Positions 10,474-21,135 of a stretch of DNA of 64,000 nt are shown here, piece by piece. The notes below the pieces were generated by a model. The model was not told the DNA's origin. It did not search any database and saw nothing but the letters and a program-made list of their open reading frames with translations. Each line of letters starts with the position of its first letter. Within the stretch, counting starts at the first letter, position 1. Source of the stretch: Lentinula raphanica (taxonomy: Eukaryota; Basidiomycota; Agaricomycetes; Agaricales; Omphalotaceae); the NCBI GenBank assembly GCA_027919835.1, contig JANVFP010000009.1:1426001-1490000 (forward strand). Direction: 5' to 3'. The position numbers and the translations under genes are program-made.

Positions 10474-13428
10474 GATACAGTAAAGCTTTTGTAAAAAAGA
10501 CTGATAAGTTATCGGGTACCTATTGCAAATAGTTGTGATAACCCGGAGGGAGTCCCGGAAATGGCCCCGGGGGGTGGTCATGCCTGTCACCACCTGTCAC
10601 ATATGGCTTATATTTACTGTTTTGGGTAATTAATAATCATCCAGATATTAAATAAGCAGTACATTTTCAAAAAAACTCGAAAATTCATAAAAATTCATAA
10701 AAAACCTAAAATGGCCTGATTAGGTTAGATCAGGATATGTAAGCAAATGACCTCATATGATAAAAAATGATGTAGGGTCAATCTAGGTACTAAAAATAGC
10801 CCAAAAAATCACTAAAAATGCAAAAAAATATTTAGGGATGGTATAGAGCCTATTGCAGGCCCAGGCACATCAAACTTACCAAAAAAGGAAAAAATTGATG
10901 ATGATCTCATCTTGTAGCAAAAAATCTGAAAAAAATTCTAAAAATAGTCAAAAAATTCAGGGGTGCCTTGTTGGCCCTGAAAATGCAAAATAAAAAAAAA
11001 TACGCGACAAGTGTAAAAATTTTTATCACTCCAAATCATTCCAAATCCACTATACAGTCAGTATATATGATGTATATGCTATATTTAGCATCCTAGTACC
11101 TTTATTGGGCTAAAAATAGAACTTGATCTCATCTGATAGCAAAAAATCTGAAAAAATCATAAAAAATACACAAAAAATTCAAGGGTGCCTCATTGGCCCT
11201 GAAAATGCAAAATAAAAAAATTCACACAACACAATTGAAAAACAACATCACTCCAAATCATACCAAATCCACTACACAGTCAGTATATATCATGTATATG
11301 TCATTTATAGCACCTCTAGCACCCTCAATCACTTATATCACTCAAGAATCATACCAAACTGAATAATTTGGGGAGTAAATATATTGTACATGATATTTTG
11401 AGGACACCTGGTACCCTTGATAACTTAGAACAATTTATATTACTCAATATGTCCAGTACACTTAGCACTCACTTATCACACCTAACACATTTTAACTCAT
11501 AACAGTACTTATATGTATTATACTTAACACACTTAACAGTCAAAAAGTCAGAACAATTGTTATACTATAACACACTCATAACAACGAGTTTTGGGCGCTT
11601 ATGGGCGCTTATTTGGTGTTTTTGAGTCGAAATTCATTAATAGCACACTTAATAATTTTTGTCTGGGCTCTATATTGTGTAAGGATGTTGTTTATATCAT
11701 ACTACACTTGATACGGTTTGTAGAACTCAAGATTACAACCTGTGGGACTGGCTATATTGTGATCTTTTGTGATATAACAGTGTTTTATCAAAATGTCAAT
11801 GCATACACCCATGTTGTGAAGTCAAACTGCTACTGGGTCATGAGAAGAATCATCCTACAACCTATTCTATGCTATCTCTATGTGATACAGCCAAGAGATC
11901 TGTGATGGGGGTCATTGAATATGACATCTATTGTTACATGTAGGTGTAGACATCTATATTGTACATGAAACATGTACATGTATATCACAGAGTCCAATAG
12001 TCATAGTAAGTATCTGGGCCATGTCCAGACACTTCTAGTAGACTGTAGCAGTGATTCCTTTATGAACCACCATCAGTATACTTGCATTACATGGACATAT
12101 ACATTGACATTTACACAAAACACTGTTATATTTCAAAAGATCACAATATAGCCAGCCCCACAGGTTGAATTGTCGAGTTCTCTGAATTGTATCTAGAAGA
12201 ATATAATATAGACAACATCCTGACACAGTATAGAGCCCAGACAAAAATTATTAAGTGTGCTATTAATGAATTTCGACTCAAAAACACCAAATAAGCGCCC
12301 ATAAGCGCCCAAAACTCGTTGTTATGAGTGTGTTATAGTATAACAATTGTTCTGACTTTTTGACTGTTAAGTGTGTTAAGTATAATACATATAAGTACTG
12401 TTATGAGTTAAAATGTGTTAGGTGTGATAAGTGAGTGCTAAGTGTACTGGACATATTGAGTAATATAAATTGTTCTAAGTTATCAAGGGTACTAGGTGTC
12501 CTCAAAATATCATGTACAATATATTTACTCCCCAAATTATTCAGTTTGGTATGATTCTTGAGTGATATAAGTGATTGAGGGTGCTAGAGGTGCTATAAAT
12601 GACATATACATGATATATACTGACTGTGTAGTGGATTTGGTATGATTTGGAGTGATGTTGTTTTTCAATTGTGTTGTGTGAATTTTTTTATTTTGCATTT
12701 TCAGGGCCAATGAGGCACCCTTGAATTTTTTGTGTATTTTTTATGATTTTTTCAGATTTTTTGCTATCAGATGAGATCAAGTTCTATTTTTAGCCCAATA
12801 AAGGTACTAGGATGCTAAATATAGCATATACATCATATATACTGACTGTATAGTGGATTTGGAATGATTTGGAGTGATAAAAATTTTTACACTTGTCGCG
12901 TATTTTTTTTTATTTTGCATTTTCAGGGCCAACAAGGCACCCCTGAATTTTTTGACTATTTTTAGAATTTTTTTCAGATTTTTTGCTACAAGATGAGATC
13001 ATCATCAATTTTTTCCTTTTTTGGTAAGTTTGATGTGCCTGGGCGTGCAATAGGCTCTATACCATCCCTAAATATTTTTTTGCATTTTTAGTGATTTTTT
13101 GGGCTATTTTTAGTACCTAGATTGACCCTACATCATTTTTTATCATATGAGGTCATTTGCTTACATATCCTGATCTGACCTAATCAGGCCATTTTAGGTT
13201 TTTTATGAATTTTTATGAATTTTCGAGTTTTTTTGAAAATGTACTGCTTATTTAATATCTGGATGATTATTAATTACCCAAAACAGTAAATATAAGCCAT
13301 ATGTGACAGGTGGTGACAGGCATGACCACCCCCCGGGGCCATTTCCGGGACCCCCTCCGGGTTATCACAACTATTTGCAATAGGTACCCGATAACTTATC
13401 GGTACTTTTTACAAAAGTTTTACAGTAT
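10474..13428 (+). mobile_element. Palindromic element 1 (2955 bp) in gag
   Basis: Long inverted-repeat transposon. The left end is GATACAGTAAAGCTTTTG; the right end, as reverse complement, is ATACTGTAAAACTTTTG. CAG flanks both sides (10471-10473 and 13429-13431) and CTG follows, so the empty site was CAG^CTG. The two arms, over 1.2 kb each, are near-identical inverted copies; only a few hundred bases at the centre (around 11,950) are not paired. Each arm contains two diverged ~190-bp direct units (TTTTGCATTTTCAGGGCCAA...). There is no transposase, so it is non-autonomous. I cannot assign a superfamily. Confidence 0.9.
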
Positions 13429-13431
13429 CAG

Positions 13432-14375
13432 CTGTGAGAAAAGCTGTCTCGAAACGAGTTCAGCATCAGGTCCCCAACTCGAAACTTGCGAAACGACGTA
13501 CGGATGATCCATATACGTTCTCGGAATGGAAAAGTGCTGCAGAGGCTGTGGCTAGGCAGCCCCCTCTCGAATCACTATACCAGACCTTTACTGGAACGGA
13601 TGGAGCTGTCCTGAATGCAGAGACCAACTCTAGGGGAGGGATCTATATTCCGGTAGTGACCCCAGCAGCCGCTAAAGAGGAAACGCCAGATCTGACCCGT
13701 TTCTTTGCTACCGACACTAGATCTAGTGTTAAGCAGGAACAGGCAGAGGACCATGAACGTGCCTTTGTGGAAAATGTGGACAAATCGTCGTTGATTCTCA
13801 AAGAAATGGGGAATCTTAAGACGCGTTTTCAGGATGAACTGACGTCGTTGCAGCAATTGCTCAATGATGTTAGGGCAGGAAAATCGGATGCTGGAATGCG
13901 ACCCCAGCCCAGACCTGGCTTTTCTGGTAGTAGTAATCCCGGAACCAGTGGGCAGGGTCGAGGGATCCTTAATGTAAATCCCCCTCCAGGCCAAGGAATG
14001 CCGGATCGAACGTGTTTCTTGTGTCGAGGACCAGATCATATGATGAGTAACTGTCCTTTGTTCATGGAACTCCTTGGGAAAGGCTGGGTGATGCCGGAGT
14101 CTCAAGGATCCAAACGTCTTAAGCTGAAAGACGGATCTCCGTTACCAAATAACTTTGGTCCGGAAACTCAATACCAAAAGATCGTGAAATATGCTCAGAG
14201 CAAGAACTGGCCTGTTTTGGCGACGTTATACAATGATCTAATCCCCGATGAAGATGATTATGCAGATCAGTTGGGGGATCCTACTTGGTTGTACCTTGCC
14301 AACGTAGTTGAATCTTCCCAGGGGAGATCTAGCAACAATGTTGCAACGGTGTACAGTAATGAGTCGGGAAACTAG
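13432..14375 (+). CDS. gag: Gag, C-terminal part with CCHC zinc knuckle
   Basis: Continues gag after element 1. It contains a charged coiled-coil-like stretch (ILKEMGNLKTRFQDELTSLQ) and a canonical retroviral-type zinc knuckle, CFLCRGPDHMMSNC (C-x2-C-x4-H-x4-C), the nucleocapsid signature that binds the genomic RNA. It ends at TAG 14373-14375, eight bases before the next ATG, so the following protease ORF probably needs reinitiation or readthrough. Confidence 0.88.
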
Positions 14376-14383
14376 AGGATCCG

Positions 14384-15862
14384 ATGATTGAGTCGAGCAA
14401 GGGACGAAAAACAAGGTCCCAGCTGAAGGACACGACTCATGAGGATGAACCTAAGCCCCGTTCATTGAAAACTGTGCCTCCTACTAAGACGAAACGTTTT
14501 GATGGAGTGCACATACCCGTAGATCGAAATCACCCAAATTTTAAAAATGTTGCCAATCAATCCAAATCTGCTCCTGAACCATCCAATTCGAAAGATCTGA
14601 ACGGAAAATCGAACAGATCCAATCATTCATCAGGGGATGCTTCACTAGGGAAGTCAAGATCTGTTAGTGTCGAAGAGAAATCGGATAAAGAGGATTCTGA
14701 TTCTGAAGTAGAATTAGTTGAGGAAACTAGTGAGACCACTCGCAAAGTGTGTTTCAGGGAGCCCTCACCCTCTAGATCTGACGAAACACATCGACCTTTT
14801 GATCATGTCCCACCCAGGGAAGTGTCACCCATACCTCGAAATCAACCAAAATCCAAACCGGAGAAGGTCACTGAATCTAAAGGATCTTTGAAGGGACCCA
14901 AATTTCGGCTTCGGAATGAGTTATTCATCCCAGGCCTTGAAGAAGAATTAGCTGATCGGATTTCTCGTCAAATGATCACATTGACGGCTGCTGAGGCATT
15001 CCAATTGTCAGGCAAAGTCAGGCAGATCATGATGAGGAAGATGAAAAACCGCCAAGTGCGTCCACAAGAACGAATCAAGTCCTTTGTTAATGAGGCCCAT
15101 GATGTTGAACCTAGTGTCGAGGAAATCCCGAGAACAGGGATGGAGATGCAACAGTTCATTGCCGTGGAAGATCTCAGTCTGTCAGAAGGATTGATCTTTG
15201 AGAAAATACTCGAGGATCGAGATGGCATGAAGGCAGGGGATTATGTTCAGTTGGATCCGGTGGTAGCTTTTCTTCATGATGTTGATGAAAATGATTCACG
15301 TCGTGATATGACTATAGTAGCCACTATGGGAAATGGCTTAAGATCTGTGTGGCCAGTTGTGAATAATCGAGATGATCTAGACATCGAGAGTGTATTAGAC
15401 TCTGGATCTCAGATTGTTGCTATCGATATGTGTGTTGCCCTAGGATTGGGCCTAGGTTGGGATCCGAAAGTGACCATCCAAATGCAGAATGTGCATGGAG
15501 GTCTGGCCCGTACCAAAGGACTGTCCAGGAATGTACCATTCCGATTTGGACCCATAACACTGTATCTACAATGCCATGTGCAGGAAAAGGCACCCTTCGA
15601 AATTCTGTTGGGTAGACCTTTCGATGTACTGACAGAAAGTGTCATCCATACGTTTGGATCTGGTGACCAAGAGTTAACCATAACAGATCCGAACACTGGA
15701 AAGCAATACACCATAGGAACTAGTCCGAGAGGACAAAGTCCTAAAGCTCAGAAACGGCAGTTGGATAAGCAGAAGTATGCTCAGACGCGGACAGAGACTC
15801 CAGATCCAAATCAGGAGACCAGCCCCGAAGAAGAGGAGAAAACTGCTGAACCAAATTTTTAG
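14384..15862 (+). CDS. Aspartic protease ORF
   Basis: 492 codons from ATG 14384. The first ~170 residues are charged, Ser/Lys/Glu-rich and probably disordered. A retropepsin domain lies near residues 335-450, with the catalytic triad IESVLDSGSQIVAIDM and the second-lobe motif FEILLGRPFDV. The enzyme would process Gag and Pol in the particle. A charged tail follows. The frame is intact. Confidence 0.85.
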   Translation: MIESSKGRKTRSQLKDTTHEDEPKPRSLKTVPPTKTKRFDGVHIPVDRNHPNFKNVANQSKSAPEPSNSKDLNGKSNRSNHSSGDASLGKSRSVSVEEKSDKEDSDSEVELVEETSETTRKVCFREPSPSRSDETHRPFDHVPPREVSPIPRNQPKSKPEKVTESKGSLKGPKFRLRNELFIPGLEEELADRISRQMITLTAAEAFQLSGKVRQIMMRKMKNRQVRPQERIKSFVNEAHDVEPSVEEIPRTGMEMQQFIAVEDLSLSEGLIFEKILEDRDGMKAGDYVQLDPVVAFLHDVDENDSRRDMTIVATMGNGLRSVWPVVNNRDDLDIESVLDSGSQIVAIDMCVALGLGLGWDPKVTIQMQNVHGGLARTKGLSRNVPFRFGPITLYLQCHVQEKAPFEILLGRPFDVLTESVIHTFGSGDQELTITDPNTGKQYTIGTSPRGQSPKAQKRQLDKQKYAQTRTETPDPNQETSPEEEEKTAEPNF

Positions 15863-15909
15863 ATAACCTTTGTGATCTGAGTAGCGATCAGGGAGAGGTT
15901 GAAATCGCT

Positions 15910-16918
15910 GTGAGTGGGTATTGGGATCCTTTAGGTGAAGAAGTAGTCATTGAGTCGACCAAAGTGAAAGAAGGAGTGTTCCAAGACGAAGAATTGGCGG
16001 AACTATATGTTAATTATAGCCAACCCTCGTTTAGGGATTCACTTCCTGAAGTCGCTGAAACCATAGATCTATACCTAAACAAAGGTGTGGACCATCAACA
16101 AAACCGTGTGATCAATCCTTGGAAGGAAGGATTTCGAACTGATCCGGACATGGAACAACTTGAACAGTCATTTTATCAGTCTATTAAAGCTAAAAGTCTG
16201 ACGAGAGACGTTCATGGGTTGTCCCGGCCAAGTGATTACACTTCAGATCTGGACCATGTAAGTCCAGATCAACCGGATAATTCCCAGCCCTACGACTTGA
16301 GGAGTGCCCGGGAACGAGTTCAATCGTGGGAACAAAAGAATGGAACATTTGAACAGCATATAGGCGCATATAGTGACCCAATGTCATCATATTCAAATGT
16401 ATCTGTCTTCGGTTCTCGAAAATATAAGCCTGTTGCGTTGAAAGTACGCCCGGTTAAGGCTGAACTTCCTGAGGAATTTAGGGTTCGTCGTCATATCTTT
16501 GGAGATCCTTTGGAAGGATTGCCAGATCTGCCGACTCATCCACCTGAATTCACACTGGGAGTCCGATACACGCAAGAGCGTAAGGAGATTATTGATAAGA
16601 ACCATCCAGAAGGATTCTTAACAAATGAGGAACGAAAACTCGTCCATCATCTGATGAAGGTTCAGGAAATGGGTTTTGCTTGGGATCAATCCGAAGGTGG
16701 AACTTTCAGAGAGGATTTCTTCCCTCCAGTAAAGATTCCGGTTATACCTCACGAACCCTGGGTCGAGAAAAACATTCCCGTGCCTCCAGGAATCTTTCCA
16801 AAGGTTTGTAAGATAATCAAGGATAAGATCCTTGCAGGAGTTTACGAACCATCGAGTGCAAGCTACAGATCTAAATGGTTCTGTGTGGTGAAAAAGGATG
16901 GAACGAGCCTAAGATTGG
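15910..16918 (+). CDS. pol: Pol: N-terminal part and start of reverse transcriptase (cut by a MITE)
   Basis: Open frame without an ATG at its head (a GTG stands at 15910), so expression probably depends on frameshift or readthrough from the protease ORF. The end shows the start of the RT fingers (WVEKNIPVPPGIFPKVCKII, then SKWFCVVKKDGTSLRL). After Arg-Leu it enters the MITE at 16919. Removing the MITE plus one target duplication joins it to Val-His-Ser-Leu-Glu-Pro in frame. Confidence 0.82.
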
Positions 16919-17485
16919 CAGCTGAGGCTGTAACTTTTATGCATAACAAGTGGGCAACTGCCTGAGGCCTGTTTTGCATTACCAAGGGGCAGTTGCCTAC
17001 CCCTCAATAAGCCTCACTATATCTCACTATAGCAGTGGATGTAATGCATAACAACTTGGGCAACATGTTATGCATAACATATAGGCAAAAACATTTTTCA
17101 ATATTTTTGAAAAAAAGAATTAATTGTATCTTTTGAAATATCCATTTTTGGAAAAAACTGACACCCCCTATAGGGGGTCTTTTTTTAAGGTCTATCAATA
17201 TATCCTCAACCCCTAACCCCTAACCCAACCCCTAACCCAACCCCTAACCCTAACCTATCCCAACCCCTAACCCCTAACCCTTATTGGCCTATGTTTGGCA
17301 CTGAATCAGACCCCTCCCTAATGTTGGGGTTAGCATAGCTAACCCCAACGGGAGGGGCCTGATTCAGTGCTTAATCCCAGTTTAAATATTCATTTATTGG
17401 CTGAGTGGGCAATTGCCCCTTAGTAATGCAAAACAGGGCTCAGGCAGTTGCCCACTCATTATGCATAAAACCTACAGCTACAGGT
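16919..17485. mobile_element. 567-bp MITE, hAT-like, with telomere-like tract
   Basis: The termini CAGCTGAGGCTGTAAC and, as reverse complement, CACCTGTAGCTGTAGG form an imperfect inverted repeat that becomes strong inward (TTTTATGCATAA, GTGGGCAACTGCCTGAG, CTGTTTTGCATTAC). The flanks are AAGATTGG (16911-16918) and GAGATTGG (17486-17493), an 8-bp duplication with one mismatch, as in hAT elements. The interior has a run of CCCCTAACCC-type repeats (about 17207-17282) and a long hairpin (17298-17370). It has no ORF. Confidence 0.85.
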
Positions 17486-18010
17486 GAGATTGGTGCACAG
17501 TCTGGAGCCTTTAAATAAGGTTACTATACGGCACTGCGGGGTTCCCCCAGCTACTGCGGACATTGCTAGACACTTTGCAGGCAGAGCATGTGGAGGGATC
17601 TTGGATATCTTTGTGGGCTACGATGAGAGACATATAGACGTTGGATCTAGGGATCTCACCACTTTCCAAACTCCTTATGGACCACATCGTCTCGTCAAAT
17701 TGCCTATGGGATGGACCAACTTGGTACCAATATTCCATGACGATGTAACTTACTTGTTACGAGACGAAATTCCTGAATATACTATTCCTTACATTGATGA
17801 TGTACCTGTGCGAGGACCCGAGAGTCGATATGAGTTACCAGGTGGTGGTTATGAAACCATTCCGGAAAACCCACAGATCCGTCGATTCGTATGGGAACAT
17901 CTTCAAAACGTGAATCGGATCATCCAACGAATGAAGCACACTGGAGGTACCTTCTCAGGACCTAAAGCTTTCGTTTGTTGTGAGGAAACCACAGTGGTTG
18001 GACATCGTTG
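17486..18010 (+). pseudogene. pol: Pol: reverse transcriptase core, ends in a frameshift
   Basis: Carries the RT palm: LDIFVGYDERHIDVGSRDLT with the first catalytic Asp, TPYGPHRLVKLPMGWTN, and the YxDD box as PYIDDVPVRG. After CAYEGR the frame stops, while the downstream frame (from about 17980 in another phase) continues with ADDKIATTVLTW, so one or two bases were lost or gained near 18005-18012. The lesion separates RT from RNase H in this copy. Confidence 0.82.
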
Positions 18011-19557
18011 TGCCTATGAAGGCAGATGATAAGATCGCTACTACGGTCCTGACTTGGCCTAAATGCGAGACTCGAACACATGTGAGAGCTTTCCTGGGGA
18101 CTGTTGGCCAGCTTCGAATGTTCATTCACAACTATTCCAAGAAAGCTGCCCCCTTGACTAAATTGACGGCAAATGTACCGTTCGAGTGGTCTGAGGAGCA
18201 GGATCTTGCTATGGAACTACTGAAGGAAGGAGTGCGAAATGCACCAGCCCTTAGAGTCATTGTTTATGATTGGGAAACACATCTATCAGTCGATAGCTCC
18301 TGGATGGGAACAGGATTTTACATTTATCAAGTAGATCCTAACGACCCTGAAAAGATCTATTACAATTACTTTGGATCTATTCCCTACGTGGAACGGGAAG
18401 CCCGTTTTTCACAGTCTAAACGTGAACTTTATGGTCTGAAACTTGCTTTGGAGTCCACCCACTATCTTCTTTATGGATGCCGACAACTGATAGTGGAAAC
18501 TGATGCGAGCTACATACAGGGAATGCTTGAAAACCCCAGTAGTGGCCCAAATGCAACCATTAATCGTTGGATTGAGGCAATCCGTAAATTCCATTTCGAT
18601 TTGGTACATGTCAAAGGTGTGACACATGGACCTGATGGCTTATCTCGAAGACCACCTGGTGGTTGGACAACTCCTCGCGGAAAGTCGACCAGTGAAGATG
18701 ATCTGGACGAGGATGACTCCAACAACATCAGGTTTCTGAAAGCAGATGATGCTGACGATCCATTTCCCTTTGATTCGTTTAAAGATCATATAGATCCAAG
18801 GCATGGTTATCTCCTAGGAATCTATTGCCCAGATTTCGAGGAAGATCTAGAACTTGCCAGAGAAGAAGATCTTGAGCATAAACTACGAAAGGACCATCTG
18901 CTTATGCATGGGATGCAACCAGTTTCTCAGTATCTGCAATATACTACGATTCCTGACAATGCAGTCTGGGGACCAGATCAATCATATCCGGATTCCCACA
19001 GATCTGATGGAGGAAATCGTTTGGACAAGCAGTTGCCAGAGATCTTGGAGTGGCTGAAAAACCCTGATGCAGAATGTTTCGGGAAATTGGACAAGAAACA
19101 ACGGTTAGAGATGGATAGGAAAGTAATCCCCTTCTCCATTGATGCCGAAGGTCGATTGTACCATAGGAAGTTATCGTCAGATCAGCCTCGTTTAGTCGTG
19201 GATCCTGATCGACGAATGGCTCTTCTGAACAGTGCACATGATGCCCTTGGTCACAAAGGTGTCTTTGCAACGAAGGACTTCTTGGAAAAGAGGTTTTGGT
19301 GGCCAGATCTGGACAAAGACGTGGAGTGGTATGTTAAATCGTGCCAAGCCTGTCAGGATCGACAGAGGGCTCTCATTAGAATCCCTCCAACGGTTACCTA
19401 CACCCCTTCCCTGTTTCAGAAGGTACATATTGACACCATGTTCATGACTCCATCCAGTAATGGGTGTAAGTACATAGTGCATGGTCGAGATTCACTTTCA
19501 TCCTGGTCTGAGGCAAGAGCCTTAAGAGTGGAAAATGCCAGATCTATAGCTGAATAG
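18011..19557 (+). pseudogene. pol: Pol: RNase H and first half of integrase, ends at an internal stop
   Basis: The RT thumb/connection (RAFLGTVGQLRMFIHNYSKK) leads into an RNase H-like part (LSVDSSWMGTGFYIY, SKRELYGLKLALEST, LIVETDASYI, HVKGVTHGPDGLSRR). The integrase then starts with its zinc-binding HHCC region (AHDALGHKGVF ... WWPDL ... CQACQDRQ) and the first catalytic Asp (VHIDTMFM). A TAG at 19555-19557 interrupts; the same frame goes straight on with Phe-Phe-Asp-Asp-Ile-Ile. A mutated Trp codon is the likely origin. Confidence 0.82.
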
Positions 19558-20586
19558 TTCTTTGATGACATTATCTGTCGATGGGGATGTCCTGAGGAAG
19601 TTGTTTCGGATAATGCACCCCAAATGAGGCTTATGCTGAAATGGTTGGAACAAAAGTATGGGATCCGAGGAATTAAGATTTCCCCGTATAACTCTCAAGC
19701 CAATGGAAAGATTGAGCGTGCTCATTATGATCTGAGGCAGGCCTTAGCAAAGACTTGTGCCGGAGATCTGAGCAAATGGTTCTACTTCCTGAAGCCGATG
19801 TTATGGGCAGATCGAGTCACTCCTAGGAGGGGTCTCGGGTGCTCTCCCTATTTTGTTGTAACTGGTGCAGAACCGTTACTACCTTTTGATATCGTCGAAT
19901 CTACCTATTTGGTCAATCCACCAAATCGAATCCTCTCTCGGGAAGAGTTGCTGGGTTATCGTGCTCAGGCCCTTTCCAAACACCGTTCCTTCATTGAGAA
20001 CATGAGATCCAGGATTGATGCTAATAAGCGTCGAGACCTTAGGATCTTTGAAGACAAGTTCCGATATACTATCAAGGACTGGGATTTCAAACCAGGGACC
20101 TTGGTACAAATCAGGAACACCACCATCGAGAAGAATTTGGATCGAAAAATGTATAGTCGTTACCGTGGACCTATGGTTGTGATCAGACGAACACGAGGAG
20201 GGTCTTATATCATTGCTGAAATGGATGGTACCGTACTGAAAGACAAAGTCGGTGCATTCAGAGTAATGCCTCATCATGCTCGTTTCGAACCAATAGATCT
20301 GCCCCAGAACATCCATGACCTGATAGATCTGAGTCCAGAACAACTGGAAGCTATGGTCGATGATGACGAGGATACCCCTGATAATGTTGAGGATCTCGTA
20401 TTCGGAGCAATCCCTAAGATCAACATATCTGAGGATCCTGATGTCACATTCGATACTTCAGCTGAAAAGGATAAAGATCCTTTGGATCCGAAAGCTGCAG
20501 AGTCCAGTTCTAGTGATGAAGCACCTGAGGATGACAATTCGGAGGCAGGCCCACGTCGTAGTCGAAGGATCTCCTCATCAAACTGA
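19558..20586 (+). pseudogene. pol: Pol: second half of integrase and C-terminal domain
   Basis: Same frame as the previous part. It has the second catalytic Asp (EEVVSDNAPQM) and the catalytic Glu (NGKIERAHYDL) of the D,D,E integrase core. A chromatin- or DNA-binding-like C-terminal region follows (FKPGTLVQIRNTTIEKN, YSRYRGPMVVIRR), then an acidic Ser/Asp/Glu tail. I do not see a chromodomain. It ends at TGA 20584-20586, about 210 bases before the convergent stop of antisense gene B. Confidence 0.82.
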
Positions 20587-20794
20587 GTTAGACCAACAGA
20601 TCTATTTAGTTTGGGGTAGTCCGGTCATTGATCTTTCGAAAATTCTATCTCAACATGCTCGAGGAAGTTGGTCATCGACTGAATTACCTCAAAAACTACC
20701 TAATACGTTACTTGACTGCATATCAGGTATAAAAATAGGTACCAGGACAACGGGAACGAATGGATCTGGTGTTTCAACTACTTCAGACGTCTAC
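20587..20794. other. Spacer between convergent pol and gene B
   Basis: 208 bases between two facing stop codons, with AGATCT at about 20598. This is a likely place for overlapping 3' ends. I see no terminator signal that I can trust. Confidence 0.4.
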
Positions 20795-21132
20795 CTAAGG
20801 CGCAGAATGTGGAGGAAGCGAAGGATCTAGGCGTGCTAGCTGTTCTCTATCACCTTGTGGATCACCCCTGGGTGGCATCATAAGGGGACGAGTGTAGGGT
20901 GTGTAGGAAGGAACGACAACCACTTCCTCGCGAGGATTGCTGTCGTCGTCGACGTTCAGGGGCTGTTTCATGCGGAAAGCCTTCCTGGCGTTGTCGATAA
21001 TGGCCTGACTTGCCAACCCACGTCGAGCGTAAAACCTAGCTTTGATGGAACAGTCGAAAAGCTGATTCTGATGGAAGTTAACCAAGGCATTGAACTGTGC
21101 CTCGGTATAGTTGCTGTACTCAGCAGCGTCAG
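20795..21132 (-). CDS. Antisense gene B, 3' end of last exon (after palindromic element 2)
   Basis: Last ~110 codons of gene B, ending at 20795. Reads as a helical, basic segment (YSNYTEAQFNALVNFHQNQL, then ARFYARRGLASQAIIDNARK) and an acidic/Pro-rich tail. When element 2 and one copy of its CTG duplication are removed, THSHAAT from the right side joins ADAAEYSNYTE here in frame. The product is unrecognised. It converges with pol. Confidence 0.7.
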
Positions 21133-21135
21133 CTG

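Noticed and set aside
11591..12244. Open frames of 69-104 codons inside the palindromic elements, repeated at the same place in several copies
   Set aside because: They recur only because the elements are near-identical copies. They are short, have no motif, and do not persist in the more diverged element 3.
10474..13431. Palindromic elements as giant introns, since removal restores reading frames
   Set aside because: The ends are not GT...AG in either strand (GATAC at one side), and the CAG duplication explains frame restoration as for any transposon.
17207..17282. Telomere-like repeats as a true chromosome end or fusion point
   Set aside because: They lie well inside a MITE with intact ends and target duplication in the middle of an RT gene.
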